The notes below the pieces were generated by a model. That model was given only the letters and a program-made list of their open reading frames with translations. It ran no database searches and was not told the origin of the DNA. This document shows positions 55,875-64,000 of a stretch of DNA of 64,000 nucleotides, piece after piece. The translations under genes were made by a program, and so were the position numbers. This DNA is from Planctomycetaceae bacterium (GTDB taxonomy: Bacteria > Planctomycetota > Planctomycetia > Planctomycetales > Planctomycetaceae), in the NCBI GenBank assembly GCA_015485495.1, contig WFTL01000057.1:32678-96677 (forward strand). Direction: 5' to 3'. Positions within the stretch are counted from its first letter, which is position 1. Each line of letters opens with the position of its first letter.

Positions 55875-56860
55875 AGTATCTGGTCACGGGAGCCACCGGG
55901 TTTCTGGGAACGAACGTGGTTCGGGAACTGGTCGCGGACGGCTGCGACGTCCGGGCTTCCGGACACCATGGATCGGTCACGAAATACCTGGAACCGCTTC
56001 CGGTGGAAATCCGTCTGGCCGACATCACGAATCCCGAAGAAGTGGACGATCTGGTGTCCGGCTGCGATGTCGTGATTCATGTGGCCGGCGACACGTCCTT
56101 CTGGAAAAAACGGTTCGCTCTGCAGCGCCGCATCAATGTCGACGGCCCGGTCCACGTGGCGGAAGCCTGTCTGAAACACGGTGTGCGGCGCATGATTCAC
56201 ACCAGCACCCTGGATGTGCTCGGACACGATCCGAAACGGCGGCTGATTACGGAAGACACCGGGCACTTCAACTTCGACAACATGGGTTACAACTACGGAG
56301 AAACCAAACTGGAAGGAGAGCGGCGTCTGCGGCAGTACGAAGCGGAACGGGATCTGGATGTGGTGTTCATCTACCCGGGATTCATGTGCGGCCCGTTCGA
56401 TTTCACCATGCAGCTCGGCAGTGTGTTCTTCCTGCTGAAGGACAGAAAACTGCCGGGGGCCCCGCCCGGCGGAAGTTCGTTCTGTCACGTCGTCGATGTG
56501 GCCAGAGCCCATGTCGATGCCGTGACGAAAGGCCGCCGCGGAGAAGCCTACATCTGTGCCGGCCACAATATGCCGACGCGGGAATTCTTCGACCTCATGG
56601 CCGACGCCATTGACGCTCCGCGGGTGAAACGCACCCTGCCGGAATGGGCCCTGGTGCTGTACGGTGCCCTGGCGGAAACCTGGAGCCTGGTCACGAACCG
56701 GCATCCCGATATCAATCCCGGGCAGGCCCGATACATGAGCAAATTCCAGTACATGGACAGTTCGAAAGCCGTTCGGGAACTGGGCTACAGAATCTCCGAT
56801 GTCTCCACCATGATCCAGGACGCGCTGCAATGGTATCGGTCGGAAGGCCACGACATTTAG
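55871..56860 (+). CDS. NAD(P)-dependent epimerase/SDR-family dehydrogenase
   Basis: This 329-residue extended short-chain dehydrogenase has VTGATGFLGTNVVRELVADG at the N-terminus, a catalytic Tyr/Lys pair in YGETKLEGE and DVVIHVAGDTSFWKK. It resembles 3-beta-hydroxysteroid dehydrogenase-like and dihydroflavonol-reductase-like members. Coupling to the monooxygenase suggests oxidation or reduction of a product made by that enzyme. The last helix region is ISDVSTMIQDALQWYR. Confidence 0.88.
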   Translation: MKYLVTGATGFLGTNVVRELVADGCDVRASGHHGSVTKYLEPLPVEIRLADITNPEEVDDLVSGCDVVIHVAGDTSFWKKRFALQRRINVDGPVHVAEACLKHGVRRMIHTSTLDVLGHDPKRRLITEDTGHFNFDNMGYNYGETKLEGERRLRQYEAERDLDVVFIYPGFMCGPFDFTMQLGSVFFLLKDRKLPGAPPGGSSFCHVVDVARAHVDAVTKGRRGEAYICAGHNMPTREFFDLMADAIDAPRVKRTLPEWALVLYGALAETWSLVTNRHPDINPGQARYMSKFQYMDSSKAVRELGYRISDVSTMIQDALQWYRSEGHDI

Positions 56861-57011
56861 TCCGAACATTCCGGCCGGACCGGCTGGAGCGCCTGTGACG
56901 GATGGAGTCTTCCCGATGCAGAGCAGCGTCAGAAAAAACACCGCAATTCCTGGTCAGCCGGTTCGATGACGGATTCCGCTGAACCAGATCCTTCTGAAAG
57001 GCGGTGATTCC

Positions 57012-58028
57012 ATGACGACTGCTCCCGACCTGGCACACACTGACACCGATTCGGCCGTTTCCGGACTGGTGGAAACTCTGAGACGCGAAAACGTGCAGCT
57101 CCGGCAGGGTCTGGCCAACATTCAGAACAACCTGGCCGCATCCGTCTCGGTGAATCTGGAGAACATCGAAAACTGCCGCAGCATCGAAGAAAACTGTGCC
57201 CGTCTGTCTGCGGAATCGGAATCCATCCGTTCAGAAACCCTGCAGCTCAGTCAGGCGGTATCGGAAATGCGGGCCCTGGTGGAAGAAACCGATCGCCAGC
57301 TCCTGGGGATCCACGAAGTCGTGGGCATGATTGAAAGCGTCGCTTCGCAGACGAACCTGCTTGCCCTGAATGCCACGATCGAAGCCGCCCGGGCCGGAGA
57401 AGCAGGCAAAGGATTTGCCGTCGTGGCCGGCGAAGTCAAGTCGCTGTCTCAGCAGACTCAGGAAGCCGTCACCCGCATCGTGGAATCGATCGAACAGATG
57501 CTGGCCAATTCGAAACTCGTTGCGGAACGGATGCGCGGACTGGATGACCGCACGAATCAGATCGGCCAGACCGTGGCCGAGTTCAACGAGCGGATTCACG
57601 AAACCAATGAGAAAAACGTGGATGCCACACGGCGGGTGAGTTCCTCCAACGACCGCATCTTCATGAGTCTGGCCAAGCTGGACCACATCATCTGGAAGGT
57701 CAACACCTACCTGAGTGTGGTGGATGGTGAACCGGCCTTCGACTTCGTCGACTGTCACAACTGCCGTCTGGGCAAGTGGTATTATGAAGGCGATGGTCAG
57801 TCGTCGTTCGCTCAGATGCCCTCCTTCCGTGGTCTGGAAGCTCCGCACAGCGACGTGCACGAAGCGACCCGACAGGTTTTCGATCTTCTGGAAGCCGGCA
57901 TTCGAGGGGACGATCCCGAGGTGTCACGAGCACTCGAATCCATGGAATCCGGCAGCGACGGCGTGTTCGAATTCCTCGACCGCATTCTCGAAGAAAAACA
58001 GCAGCGCAGCAGTTCCTCCGCTGTCTGA
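57012..58028 (+). CDS. Soluble methyl-accepting-type receptor with CZB zinc domain
   Basis: This 338-residue protein has no membrane helix. A coiled coil leads into the conserved MCP signalling hairpin ([38 protein letters not shown]). The C-terminal CZB domain has the zinc motif: H and W in [12 protein letters not shown], then [10 protein letters not shown] and a late His in [13 protein letters not shown] domains sense zinc or hypochlorous acid in other bacteria. No cheA, cheW or cheR gene is nearby, so its partners are elsewhere. A hairpin terminator follows at 58095-58129. Confidence 0.92.
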   Translation: MTTAPDLAHTDTDSAVSGLVETLRRENVQLRQGLANIQNNLAASVSVNLENIENCRSIEENCARLSAESESIRSETLQLSQAVSEMRALVEETDRQLLGIHEVVGMIESVASQTNLLALNATIEAARAGEAGKGFAVVAGEVKSLSQQTQEAVTRIVESIEQMLANSKLVAERMRGLDDRTNQIGQTVAEFNERIHETNEKNVDATRRVSSSNDRIFMSLAKLDHIIWKVNTYLSVVDGEPAFDFVDCHNCRLGKWYYEGDGQSSFAQMPSFRGLEAPHSDVHEATRQVFDLLEAGIRGDDPEVSRALESMESGSDGVFEFLDRILEEKQQRSSSSAV

Positions 58029-58094
58029 ACGTCCGGAGGACCGGCGACTGACGTCGGAAAACGAAATGTTCCCGCATTGCCGGCCCCCACACGG

Positions 58095-58129
58095 GCAGCA
58101 CCCGCCTCACTTCCGTGAGCGGGTGCTGC
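58095..58129. terminator. Bidirectional hairpin terminator
   Basis: GCAGCACCCGC pairs with GCGGGTGCTGC, and the inner TCAC pairs with GTGA around TTCC, with one bulged C. The resulting 15-pair stem lies between the convergent receptor and Pro/Gln-rich genes. Only a short T-run follows on the plus strand (ATTTCG). Confidence 0.75.
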
Positions 58130-58153
58130 ATTTCGGACCATTCAGACGAATGC

Positions 58154-58894
58154 TCAGTTTCGGCTGAATTCCAGGGCGGCCGCATTCTTTCCGGCAACCT
58201 GAAACCGGAAGCTGTTCTGACCACTGATCGTCATGCGGCCTTCCAGACGCTGATTGTCACCGCTTCGGATCAGGGCCAGCGTTCCGCTGCCGGCCGTGTA
58301 GCGCCCGGAAAAGCTGCTGGTCTTTCCGGCACGATTCGTCGCCACCCAGACAAACTGTCCGTCTGCCTGAAGCGTCAGACGAATGCTCGACCCGTTGCCG
58401 GCCTGAGCGGACCAGTTGCCTGCCAGAGTCGTCTGAGACGTGGGGCTGCCAGCCGGCGCGGCCGGTGCCGCGGGGGCGGCCGGTGCCGGCTGCTGAACGG
58501 TCCGCGATGGCTGAGTCGGGGTGCCGGCCAGAGCCTGCAGGGCCGTCATCTGAACGGATCCGGCCGGCTGCGTTCCGGAAGGTGCCGTCTGACTCGGAAC
58601 GGTCTGCGGAATCGGAGCAGTCGGGCCGGCGGGTGACGGAGCCACGGCCGGCTGCTGAGGAAATCCGGGCTGAGGAGGCTGGGAAACGAACTGAGGCTGC
58701 GGTGCGGGGGTTCCGGCAACAGAACTGTAACCCGGTGCATAAGGAGCCACAGGGATCGTCCGTCGCACATAATAGCCTCCGCGGTAGCCTCCGCGGTAAC
58801 CGCGAGATCGTCCACAGGCCTGAGTATCCTGAGCAGCCGCGGCGATTGTCAGAAGAACGGCTGCTGCCAGCAGAGTGTTGCGTGAGAATGTCAT
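58154..58894 (-). CDS. Exported Pro/Gln-rich protein with C-terminal beta-rich domain
   Basis: This protein of about 246 residues has a signal peptide (NTLLAAAVLLTIAAAAQDTQ). A Gly/Arg/Tyr-rich patch (GRSRGYRGGYRGGYYVRR) and a long Pro/Gln/Ala-rich linker follow. The last 80 residues look like a small beta-sandwich: LAGNWSAQAGNGSSIRLTLQ, GQFVWVATNRAGKTSSFSGR and TLALIRSGDNQRLEGRMTIS. Similar C-terminal domains occur in planctomycete exported proteins, without a known role. The start at 58894 is set by the signal peptide. Confidence 0.78.
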   Translation of the reverse strand: MTFSRNTLLAAAVLLTIAAAAQDTQACGRSRGYRGGYRGGYYVRRTIPVAPYAPGYSSVAGTPAPQPQFVSQPPQPGFPQQPAVAPSPAGPTAPIPQTVPSQTAPSGTQPAGSVQMTALQALAGTPTQPSRTVQQPAPAAPAAPAAPAGSPTSQTTLAGNWSAQAGNGSSIRLTLQADGQFVWVATNRAGKTSSFSGRYTAGSGTLALIRSGDNQRLEGRMTISGQNSFRFQVAGKNAAALEFSRN

Positions 58895-59112
58895 GAGGCT
58901 GTTCCTTGAATCCGAAGGGTTGAGAAGTGTCTGTCGGGCACACCTCAACTGCGGCGCCGAAGACCTGCTGTTACAGAAATCCGGCCGAATTCGGAAAACT
59001 TCTGCAGATTCCGCAGAAAACACCGGCAACAGAAAGCGAAAACGGCGGCCGCAGACGTGTCCGAAGAACGCCGCTGCGACCACCGCTCGGAAATGGTCCC
59101 GTCAAAAAGACC

Positions 59113-59567
59113 TCAGTCGTTCAGCCAGGAAGCCAGGACGTTCAGAGGATCTTCCTGTTCGGATTCCGGTGCCAGATCCTTCCGGGCCAGACTGCAGAGA
59201 CGGGCCACGTATTCCATCGTGCTTTTCAGAGCCCGGGGAGTTGCCGTGGCGTCGATCTTGCACACGAAAATCACCAGGTACTGCCCTTCCGGGCTGCGTT
59301 CAATGCTCCAGGCACCGAACTTCGTGCGGGCCGACTGCTGAAGCAGCCTCAGGGCCAGATCCGAATCCGCAGCTTCCGGATGATCTGCTCCGGTGTGTAG
59401 CGTTTCCGTTTCATGACAGTCTCCTTGCCCGATTGGGCTGTTGAGACTCTCGCAGCATCTGGATCAGTTTTCTGGGGAGCCACGCCAGAATCATCGTCCT
59501 GAGCCGTGCAGACGGAAGCGGCCGTCATCAGAGTTGCCGCGGAAAGACAGAACAGAAGTTTCGACAT
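59113..59567 (-). pseudogene. Broken exported-protein gene carrying an IS3 transposase start
   Basis: A signal peptide and linker (MSKLLFCLSAATLMTAASVC, TAQDDDSGVAPQKTD) are open from 59567 and run into the sequence MKRKRYTPEQIIRKLR, then stop at 59349. In another frame the DNA continues as a sensible protein end: SDLALRLLQQSARTKFGAWS, IERSPEGQYLVIFVCKIDAT, then MEYVARLCSLARKDLAPESE and the end LNVLASWLND, with a stop at 59113. That frame has no start of its own and meets stops upstream. The simplest reading is one exported protein of about 130 residues split by a small insertion with a frameshift. A recoding event is less likely. Confidence 0.65.
59367..59414 (-). mobile_element. Remnant of an IS3-family transposase (first 16 codons of OrfA)
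   Basis: The 16 codons MKRKRYTPEQIIRKLR match the standard N-terminus of IS3-type OrfA transposases. Nothing else of the element is found nearby: no helix-turn-helix, no integrase core and no clear inverted repeats. It looks like a deletion scar or fragment capture inside the exported-protein gene. Confidence 0.6.
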
Positions 59568-59898
59568 GACAGCACCTGTTGAGTCGGCAGGAGAATTCCG
59601 GGTTTTCGGGAGGTTCTGTCAGCGAATGCGGGCCGGAACGGCCTGTGTTACAGGAAATCTGCAGAAAACGGCCGCAAAGGACGGGGACAGGACGGCGACG
59701 CCCGGAGCCGCAGAATGGCAGCAGCCGGCGAGCCGGTCGCTGAGCTGTGTTCGGTGTTCCACATGGAAAATCCGGGAGGATTTCTTCTGAGTTTCCCCGA
59801 TTCCGCCGGGAGAGAGGACGTAATGAGGACGAGGGCGCACAAAATGCGTCAAGCGGTCTGTGGTGACGGGCAAACCGTCCGCCGGCAGGCCCGAATCA
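59568..59898. other. Intergenic region before the polysaccharide export genes
   Basis: About 330 bases separate the broken gene from the ABC permease, divergently. No promoter boxes with confidence, no terminator and no gene were seen. It should contain the promoter of the export operon. Confidence 0.4.
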
Positions 59899-60849
59899 AT
59901 GCGGACTGCGGTCTTCCGATTCCCGTTTTTTCGACACCGAAACGCCGTGCCCGATCCTTCAACTGCAGCAGCTGCCTCCCTGTCGAAGCCGGCAGCGGCA
60001 TCGTCGGCCGCCGACCAGTGGGACGAAATCATTCGCCCGCGGGAACATCTGCTGCGCGTCAATTTTCGGGAACTGTGGGACTACCGGGATCTGCTGGCGC
60101 TGTTCGTGAAGCGGGACATCGTGACCGTCTACAAGCAGACCATTCTGGGACCGCTGTGGTATTTCATTCAGCCGATTCTGACGACCATCGTGTTCAGTGT
60201 GGTGTTCGGCGGTATCGCCGGCATCAGCACGGACGGTATTCCGGGGCCGCTGTTCTACCTGGGCGGAATCACCATCTGGAACTATTTTTCCGATGTCTTC
60301 GACCGGACGGCCGGAACCTTCACGAACAATGCGGCGATCTTCGGAAAGGTCTATTTTCCCCGTCTGGTCGTCCCGGTGTCCGTCGTGATATCCGGACTCA
60401 TTCGGTTCTTCATCCAGATGGGACTGTTTCTGAGTGTTCTCATCTGGTACGCCGCCACGGGCAGTCCGGTCCGGCCGGGCGTGTGGGCCGTGCTGAGCAT
60501 CTGGTGTGTTGCCGTGATGGCCGGACTGGGACTGGGACTGGGAATCCTGTTCACATCGCTGACAACGAAGTACCGGGATCTGCGATTTCTGCTGACGTTC
60601 GCCGTGCAGCTTCTGATGTACGCATCGCCCATCATCTATCCGATGAGTCTTCTGAATGAATCGCGGCGTCAGATGATGTGGTGGAATCCGGTGGCCCATG
60701 TGGTGGAATGGTTTCGCTTCGGATTCACCGGAACGGGACTGCCGTCGGTCGGCGGCCTGCTGTACACAAGTCTGTTTACGGCAGCAACACTGTTTGCGGG
60801 AATCATCGTGTTCAATCGCACGGAACGCACATTCATGGACACCGTCTGA
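59899..60849 (+). CDS. ABC-2 polysaccharide export permease (Wzm-like)
   Basis: This protein of about 316 residues has an amphipathic N-terminus (REHLLRVNFRELWDYRDLLA, LFVKRDIVTVYKQTILGPLW) and about six membrane helices, for example PILTTIVFSVVFGGIAGIST and GLGLGLGILFTSLTTKYRDL. The RDL...Y.Q..LGPLW...QP pattern is typical of Wzm/KpsM-like permeases that export O-antigen or capsule chains. Its ATPase follows after 35 bases. The start is uncertain: ATG 59899 has GCAGG 9 bases upstream, but starts at 59860 and GTG 59947 are possible. Confidence 0.9.
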   Translation: MRTAVFRFPFFRHRNAVPDPSTAAAASLSKPAAASSAADQWDEIIRPREHLLRVNFRELWDYRDLLALFVKRDIVTVYKQTILGPLWYFIQPILTTIVFSVVFGGIAGISTDGIPGPLFYLGGITIWNYFSDVFDRTAGTFTNNAAIFGKVYFPRLVVPVSVVISGLIRFFIQMGLFLSVLIWYAATGSPVRPGVWAVLSIWCVAVMAGLGLGLGILFTSLTTKYRDLRFLLTFAVQLLMYASPIIYPMSLLNESRRQMMWWNPVAHVVEWFRFGFTGTGLPSVGGLLYTSLFTAATLFAGIIVFNRTERTFMDTV

Positions 60850-60884
60850 CTGACCTGCTGTTCGGAAATACAGAAGTTCTCCAG

Positions 60885-62147
60885 GTGACGACCGTCATTC
60901 AGTTCGAAAACCTGTCCAAACTGTACCGGCTGGGAACGGTCGGCACGGGGACGCTGTCCCATGATCTCAATCGGTGGTGGCACCGCATTCGGGGGAAAGA
61001 AGATCCGTATTCTGTGGTGGGACAGATCAATGATCGAACGTCCGGACGGAACAGCACTGAAGCAGACCGCGAGTATGTCTGGGCTCTGAAGGACATCTGC
61101 CTGGATGTGCAGCAGGGAGAGATTCTGGGGATCATCGGGCGGAACGGCGCCGGAAAAAGCACGCTGCTGAAAATCCTGTCGAAAATCACGGCTCCGACAC
61201 GAGGTGTCATACGGACGCGGGGACGGATCGCCAGCCTGCTGGAAGTCGGGACGGGATTTCATCCGGAACTGACGGGACGCGAAAACATCTATCTGAACGG
61301 AGCCATCCTGGGCATGAAGCGCCGGGAAATCACCGAACAGCTCGACGACATCGCCGATTTCAGCGGCTGCAGCCGGTACCTGGACACGCCCGTCAAACGT
61401 TACAGCAGCGGGATGCTGGTCCGGCTGGGGTTTGCCGTGGCTGCCCATCTTCGCTGCGAAATCCTCATTGTGGACGAAGTGCTGGCCGTCGGCGATTTCG
61501 AATTCCAGAAGGCCTGCATCTCCCGCATGGAAGACATCGGCCAGGAAGGCCGCACGATTCTGCTGGTCAGCCACAACCTGTCCACTATCACCTCGCTGGC
61601 GTCCCGCTGCTGTCTGCTGGTCCAGGGAGAAATCGCCGCCTGCGGTTCGCCTGCCGATGTCGTGGCCCGATACACGCAGCTTCTGTCGGAACAGAAGGCG
61701 GAGTTCCACGGTGCCATCCGCAGTGCGGCCGTGCGTGCGGTGGACGGGGCCGGCCACCCGCAGATGGTTCCTCTGGGCGGGGCCGTCCGATTCACCGTGG
61801 AATATGAGACTCCCGAAGAACCTTCCGCTCCGGTGATCGGCATCGGGATCAACACGCTGTCCGGAGAACGGGTTCTGAGTGTGAATTCGAATCAGAATCC
61901 GGAGCGACTCCGACTGGGCCGCCGCGGCCAGGTCCACTGCACGATCGATCAGCTGCCGCTGCCTCCCGGGCGTTATTCGGCCACCGTCATCCTGAACGAA
62001 CACGGAGCCCGCGACATCGATGTCGTGGAACATGCGGCCACGTTCGAAGTCATCGACGCTCCGTTCGGGCACGATCGCACCGGATTTCATGCGGGCGTCT
62101 GTGTGGCGCACTCTCGATGGCAGACAGATGAGGAGACGATCGCCTGA
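60885..62147 (+). CDS. ABC polysaccharide export ATPase with C-terminal domain (Wzt-like)
   Basis: This protein of about 420 residues starts with GTG (MTTVIQFENLSKLYRLG). It has Walker A GRNGAGKS, signature VKRYSSGMLVRLGFAV and Walker B CEILIVDEVLAVGD, all typical of Wzt/KpsT-type ATPases. The C-terminal 160 residues form a beta-sandwich (GGAVRFTVEYETPEEPSAPV, PPGRYSATVILNEHG) like the Wzt domain that recognises the end of the polymer. A longer upstream frame runs through the permease gene and was rejected. It overlaps the next gene by TGATG. Confidence 0.93.
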   Translation: MTTVIQFENLSKLYRLGTVGTGTLSHDLNRWWHRIRGKEDPYSVVGQINDRTSGRNSTEADREYVWALKDICLDVQQGEILGIIGRNGAGKSTLLKILSKITAPTRGVIRTRGRIASLLEVGTGFHPELTGRENIYLNGAILGMKRREITEQLDDIADFSGCSRYLDTPVKRYSSGMLVRLGFAVAAHLRCEILIVDEVLAVGDFEFQKACISRMEDIGQEGRTILLVSHNLSTITSLASRCCLLVQGEIAACGSPADVVARYTQLLSEQKAEFHGAIRSAAVRAVDGAGHPQMVPLGGAVRFTVEYETPEEPSAPVIGIGINTLSGERVLSVNSNQNPERLRLGRRGQVHCTIDQLPLPPGRYSATVILNEHGARDIDVVEHAATFEVIDAPFGHDRTGFHAGVCVAHSRWQTDEETIA

Positions 62148-62812
62148 TGCGGTCTTTCAGAAGACGAAACACGGCCGGTCCGGCGTGGAATTCCGATTCC
62201 ACGGAACTGACGTTCTGCCTGGAATCGAAAACACATCCCTACTTTTTCCACCGTTTCAATGCCGGCTGGCCGCCCCACCGCTGTACGGAACGCATCGTGG
62301 AACTGGCACTGGCGGACGACTGGCTGCAGCATCGTGATTCCCGGAAGGTTGTGGAAATCGGAGCTGTCACGCCGTGGTACTGGCCCCGTCGCGTGGAGAC
62401 GATCATCGATCCGGCCGACCCGCATCATCTGGTAACCCGGAGGGAATCGGTGTTCGATGTGGATCTGCAGGGAGCGCAGGTTCTCAGCATTTCCACTTTC
62501 GAACACATCGGCACAGGCGATTACAGTCTGGCAGCCGATGAACAGCACACAGCCGTGCATGCTCTGGAAAAACTGTTCCGGGAAGCGGCCGATTTTCTGG
62601 TCACTCTGCCGGCCGGATGGAATCCGGCCGTCGACGATTATGTGTTTTCCGGCCGCGCCGAAACAGACCGCGTACACTGGTATTTTCTGATTCGAACCGG
62701 TCCGTGGCAGTGGGTTCAGGAAACAGATCGAATGGCCGCCCGACGTTCGTACGGAAACCCCGACTGGGCCGATGCGCTGATCATTGCAGAACGAGGCGGA
62801 CACTGGGAATGA
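62147..62812 (+). CDS. Methyltransferase-like protein of the export locus
   Basis: This 221-residue protein has a loose SAM-methyltransferase-like plan: SRKVVEIGAVTPWYWPRRVE in the motif I place, DPADPHHLVTRRESVFDVDL, and QVLSISTFEHIGTGDYSL in the motif IV place. The glycine-rich SAM loop is not canonical, so enzyme activity is uncertain. It is coupled to the ABC ATPase (ATG at 62147 on the stop) and to the next gene (62809-62812). It probably modifies or caps the exported sugar chain. Confidence 0.65.
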   Translation: MRSFRRRNTAGPAWNSDSTELTFCLESKTHPYFFHRFNAGWPPHRCTERIVELALADDWLQHRDSRKVVEIGAVTPWYWPRRVETIIDPADPHHLVTRRESVFDVDLQGAQVLSISTFEHIGTGDYSLAADEQHTAVHALEKLFREAADFLVTLPAGWNPAVDDYVFSGRAETDRVHWYFLIRTGPWQWVQETDRMAARRSYGNPDWADALIIAERGGHWE

Positions 62813-64000
62813 ACGATGACCACCTGCTGAACGGACTGGAACTGAGGCCCGAAATGAAGGCCCTGGATTTCGGTCTGGGCAGCGGCCATATCTCCCGCGA
62901 ACTGCTGCAGGCGGGACTGCACGTCACGGCTGTGGACATCGATCCGGAAAGCGGACCGCGGTTCGAAGCTTCTCTTTCGGAATCTCAGAAAAAACAGTTT
63001 CGCTTTCATCCGCTCGACGCCAATTCGGCTCACTGGCCATTCAACGACGCATCGTTCGATCTGGTCGTGTGTCGCGAAGTTCTGGAACACATCGAAGAAT
63101 ACGTTCATACCGTCCGGGAATTCCGACGCGTTCTGAAAGCGGAAGGTGTGCTGGCCCTGTCGGTCCCGCATGCCCGTTCGGAACGTGTCTTTCGCTGGTT
63201 CGATCCGGACTGGTTCGATAAATGCGAACACGTGAACGTGTTTCCTCCTGATGGACTGCTGGATCTTCTGAGAAACAGCGGATTCGACTGTTTCCACTGC
63301 CGCGGCACCGGATTCCGCTGGGCCTTCATGTGGAGTCTGCTGGCTCCGTTCCGCATCGATCACCGCATGGGCGTGTTTCGTCCGCCCGGTCGACTGACGA
63401 CCTGGGCACATACAATCAGCGGAAAAGTGGCGGCCACTCCTGTGAATCGCATTGGGAATCGCCTGTTTCCCAAAAGCACCACGGTGCTGGCCCGAAAACG
63501 GCGCTGGCGGCTTCTGGTCGTCTGCGACTATCCGGACTGGATTCTGGGAACATGGGCAGAACAGATTCGGCAGTTGTGTGAAGATCAATTCGATGTGGAT
63601 GCCGTGGCGGCCGTGGAAATCGACGCGGAATTCGCCGCGTCCGACCGTGGCACCTGCGACATCGTGCACACGCTGCTGCCGCATGCGTTCGAACGCGGGC
63701 AGATGCTGCGTTCCCGGGTTCACATCACGACCGTGCATCACTGGACTCAGGCGGATCAGTACGCAGATGTGCTTCGCCGTGCGGAACACATCGTGACGGG
63801 GGCTTCGGAATGGAAGCAGAAGCTGCAGCAGCGGGGTGTCCCGGCCGAACGGATCACGGTGGTGCACAGTGGCGTATCGGACGCATTCCTGCACGATCTC
63901 CCTGACCGCCGCCATGATGATCCACTGATGCGAATCGGTTTTTTCGCGAAAGGAAACAGCAATGAAGACGACCGCAAGGGCAGCGATCGGCTGAAGCAAC
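62809..64000 (+). CDS. Methyltransferase-glycosyltransferase fusion (cut by window end)
   Basis: The first 397 codons are visible. Residues about 1-220 are a class I SAM methyltransferase: MKALDFGLGSGHISRELLQA, VTAVDIDPESGPRF, FDLVVCREVLEHIEEYVHTV and EGVLALSVPH. From about 240 a GT4-type glycosyltransferase N-domain starts: RRWRLLVVCDYPDWILGTWA, DIVHTLLPHAF, VHITTVHHWTQADQYADVLR and VTGASEWKQKLQQRGVPAER. The donor-binding domain lies beyond the edge. The ATGA overlap ties it to the upstream gene. A fusion of methylation and sugar transfer fits chain capping and length control in ABC-exported glycans. Confidence 0.88.
   Translation, partial: MNDDHLLNGLELRPEMKALDFGLGSGHISRELLQAGLHVTAVDIDPESGPRFEASLSESQKKQFRFHPLDANSAHWPFNDASFDLVVCREVLEHIEEYVHTVREFRRVLKAEGVLALSVPHARSERVFRWFDPDWFDKCEHVNVFPPDGLLDLLRNSGFDCFHCRGTGFRWAFMWSLLAPFRIDHRMGVFRPPGRLTTWAHTISGKVAATPVNRIGNRLFPKSTTVLARKRRWRLLVVCDYPDWILGTWAEQIRQLCEDQFDVDAVAAVEIDAEFAASDRGTCDIVHTLLPHAFERGQMLRSRVHITTVHHWTQADQYADVLRRAEHIVTGASEWKQKLQQRGVPAERITVVHSGVSDAFLHDLPDRRHDDPLMRIGFFAKGNSNEDDRKGSDRLKQ

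Overview
The window is about 60% G+C, densely coded and looks like a chromosomal segment of a planctomycete (Planctomycetota). This rests on gene content and order, not on any search. The evidence is a canonical F-type ATP synthase operon with atpZ and atpI-like genes, and a fused S10-spc-alpha ribosomal cluster with odd losses. There is also an orphan MraZ with no division or cell-wall genes beside it. Many exported proteins of types common in that phylum are present (PEGA, EF-hand, FHA, neutral ceramidase-like, Tiki/TraB-like, BON and a giant secretin). No tRNA, rRNA, CRISPR array or intact transposon was seen.

Layout. Positions 1-6835 (minus strand) hold atpZ-atpI-like-atpB-atpE-atpF-atpH-atpA-atpG-atpD, with atpD cut by the window edge. 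Positions 7566-16698 hold mostly single genes: an exported alpha-solenoid-like protein, a small lipoprotein, HU, an LptF/LptG permease, a two-lobed exported esterase, an EF-hand protein, a membrane-anchored protein of unknown role, and mraZ with a candidate operator inside its promoter. Positions 16964-21209 hold a ceramidase-like protein, a PEGA lipoprotein and a membrane-tethered PP2C phosphatase. Positions 21342-37387 (plus strand) hold an EF-G paralogue and then one uninterrupted run from rpsJ to rplQ including secY and rpoA. The usual slots for rplX (L24), rpmD (L30), infA and rpsD (S4) are empty there.

Positions 37506-46238 are regulatory and metabolic: an FHA protein, a PspA-like protein next to an ECF sigma factor, an FHA-GGDEF protein, an Old Yellow Enzyme relative, a Tiki/TraB-like protein, a second ceramidase-like protein and the PLP-binding protein YggS. 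Positions 46239-52411 hold a candidate structured small RNA, then a very long secretin, a lipoprotein translationally coupled to it, and a convergent BON-domain protein whose 3' end overlaps the lipoprotein gene. Positions 52607-58894 hold a Uma2-family protein, an exported esterase, a coupled flavin monooxygenase/SDR pair, a soluble CZB-type chemoreceptor and a Pro/Gln-rich exported protein. Positions 59113-59567 hold a broken exported-protein gene carrying the first 16 codons of an IS3-type transposase. Positions 59899-64000 start a polysaccharide export and modification locus: ABC-2 permease, Wzt-like ATPase, a methyltransferase-like protein and a methyltransferase-glycosyltransferase fusion cut by the window end.

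The observations I would look at first are the mraZ operator/promoter overlap, the candidate sRNA at 46514-46609, the mtEFG2-like EF-G paralogue heading the ribosomal cluster, the missing L24/L30/S4 slots together with an enlarged L17, the His-rich a and b subunits of the ATP synthase, and the IS3 footprint pseudogene. No single large, wholly undescribed system is evident.
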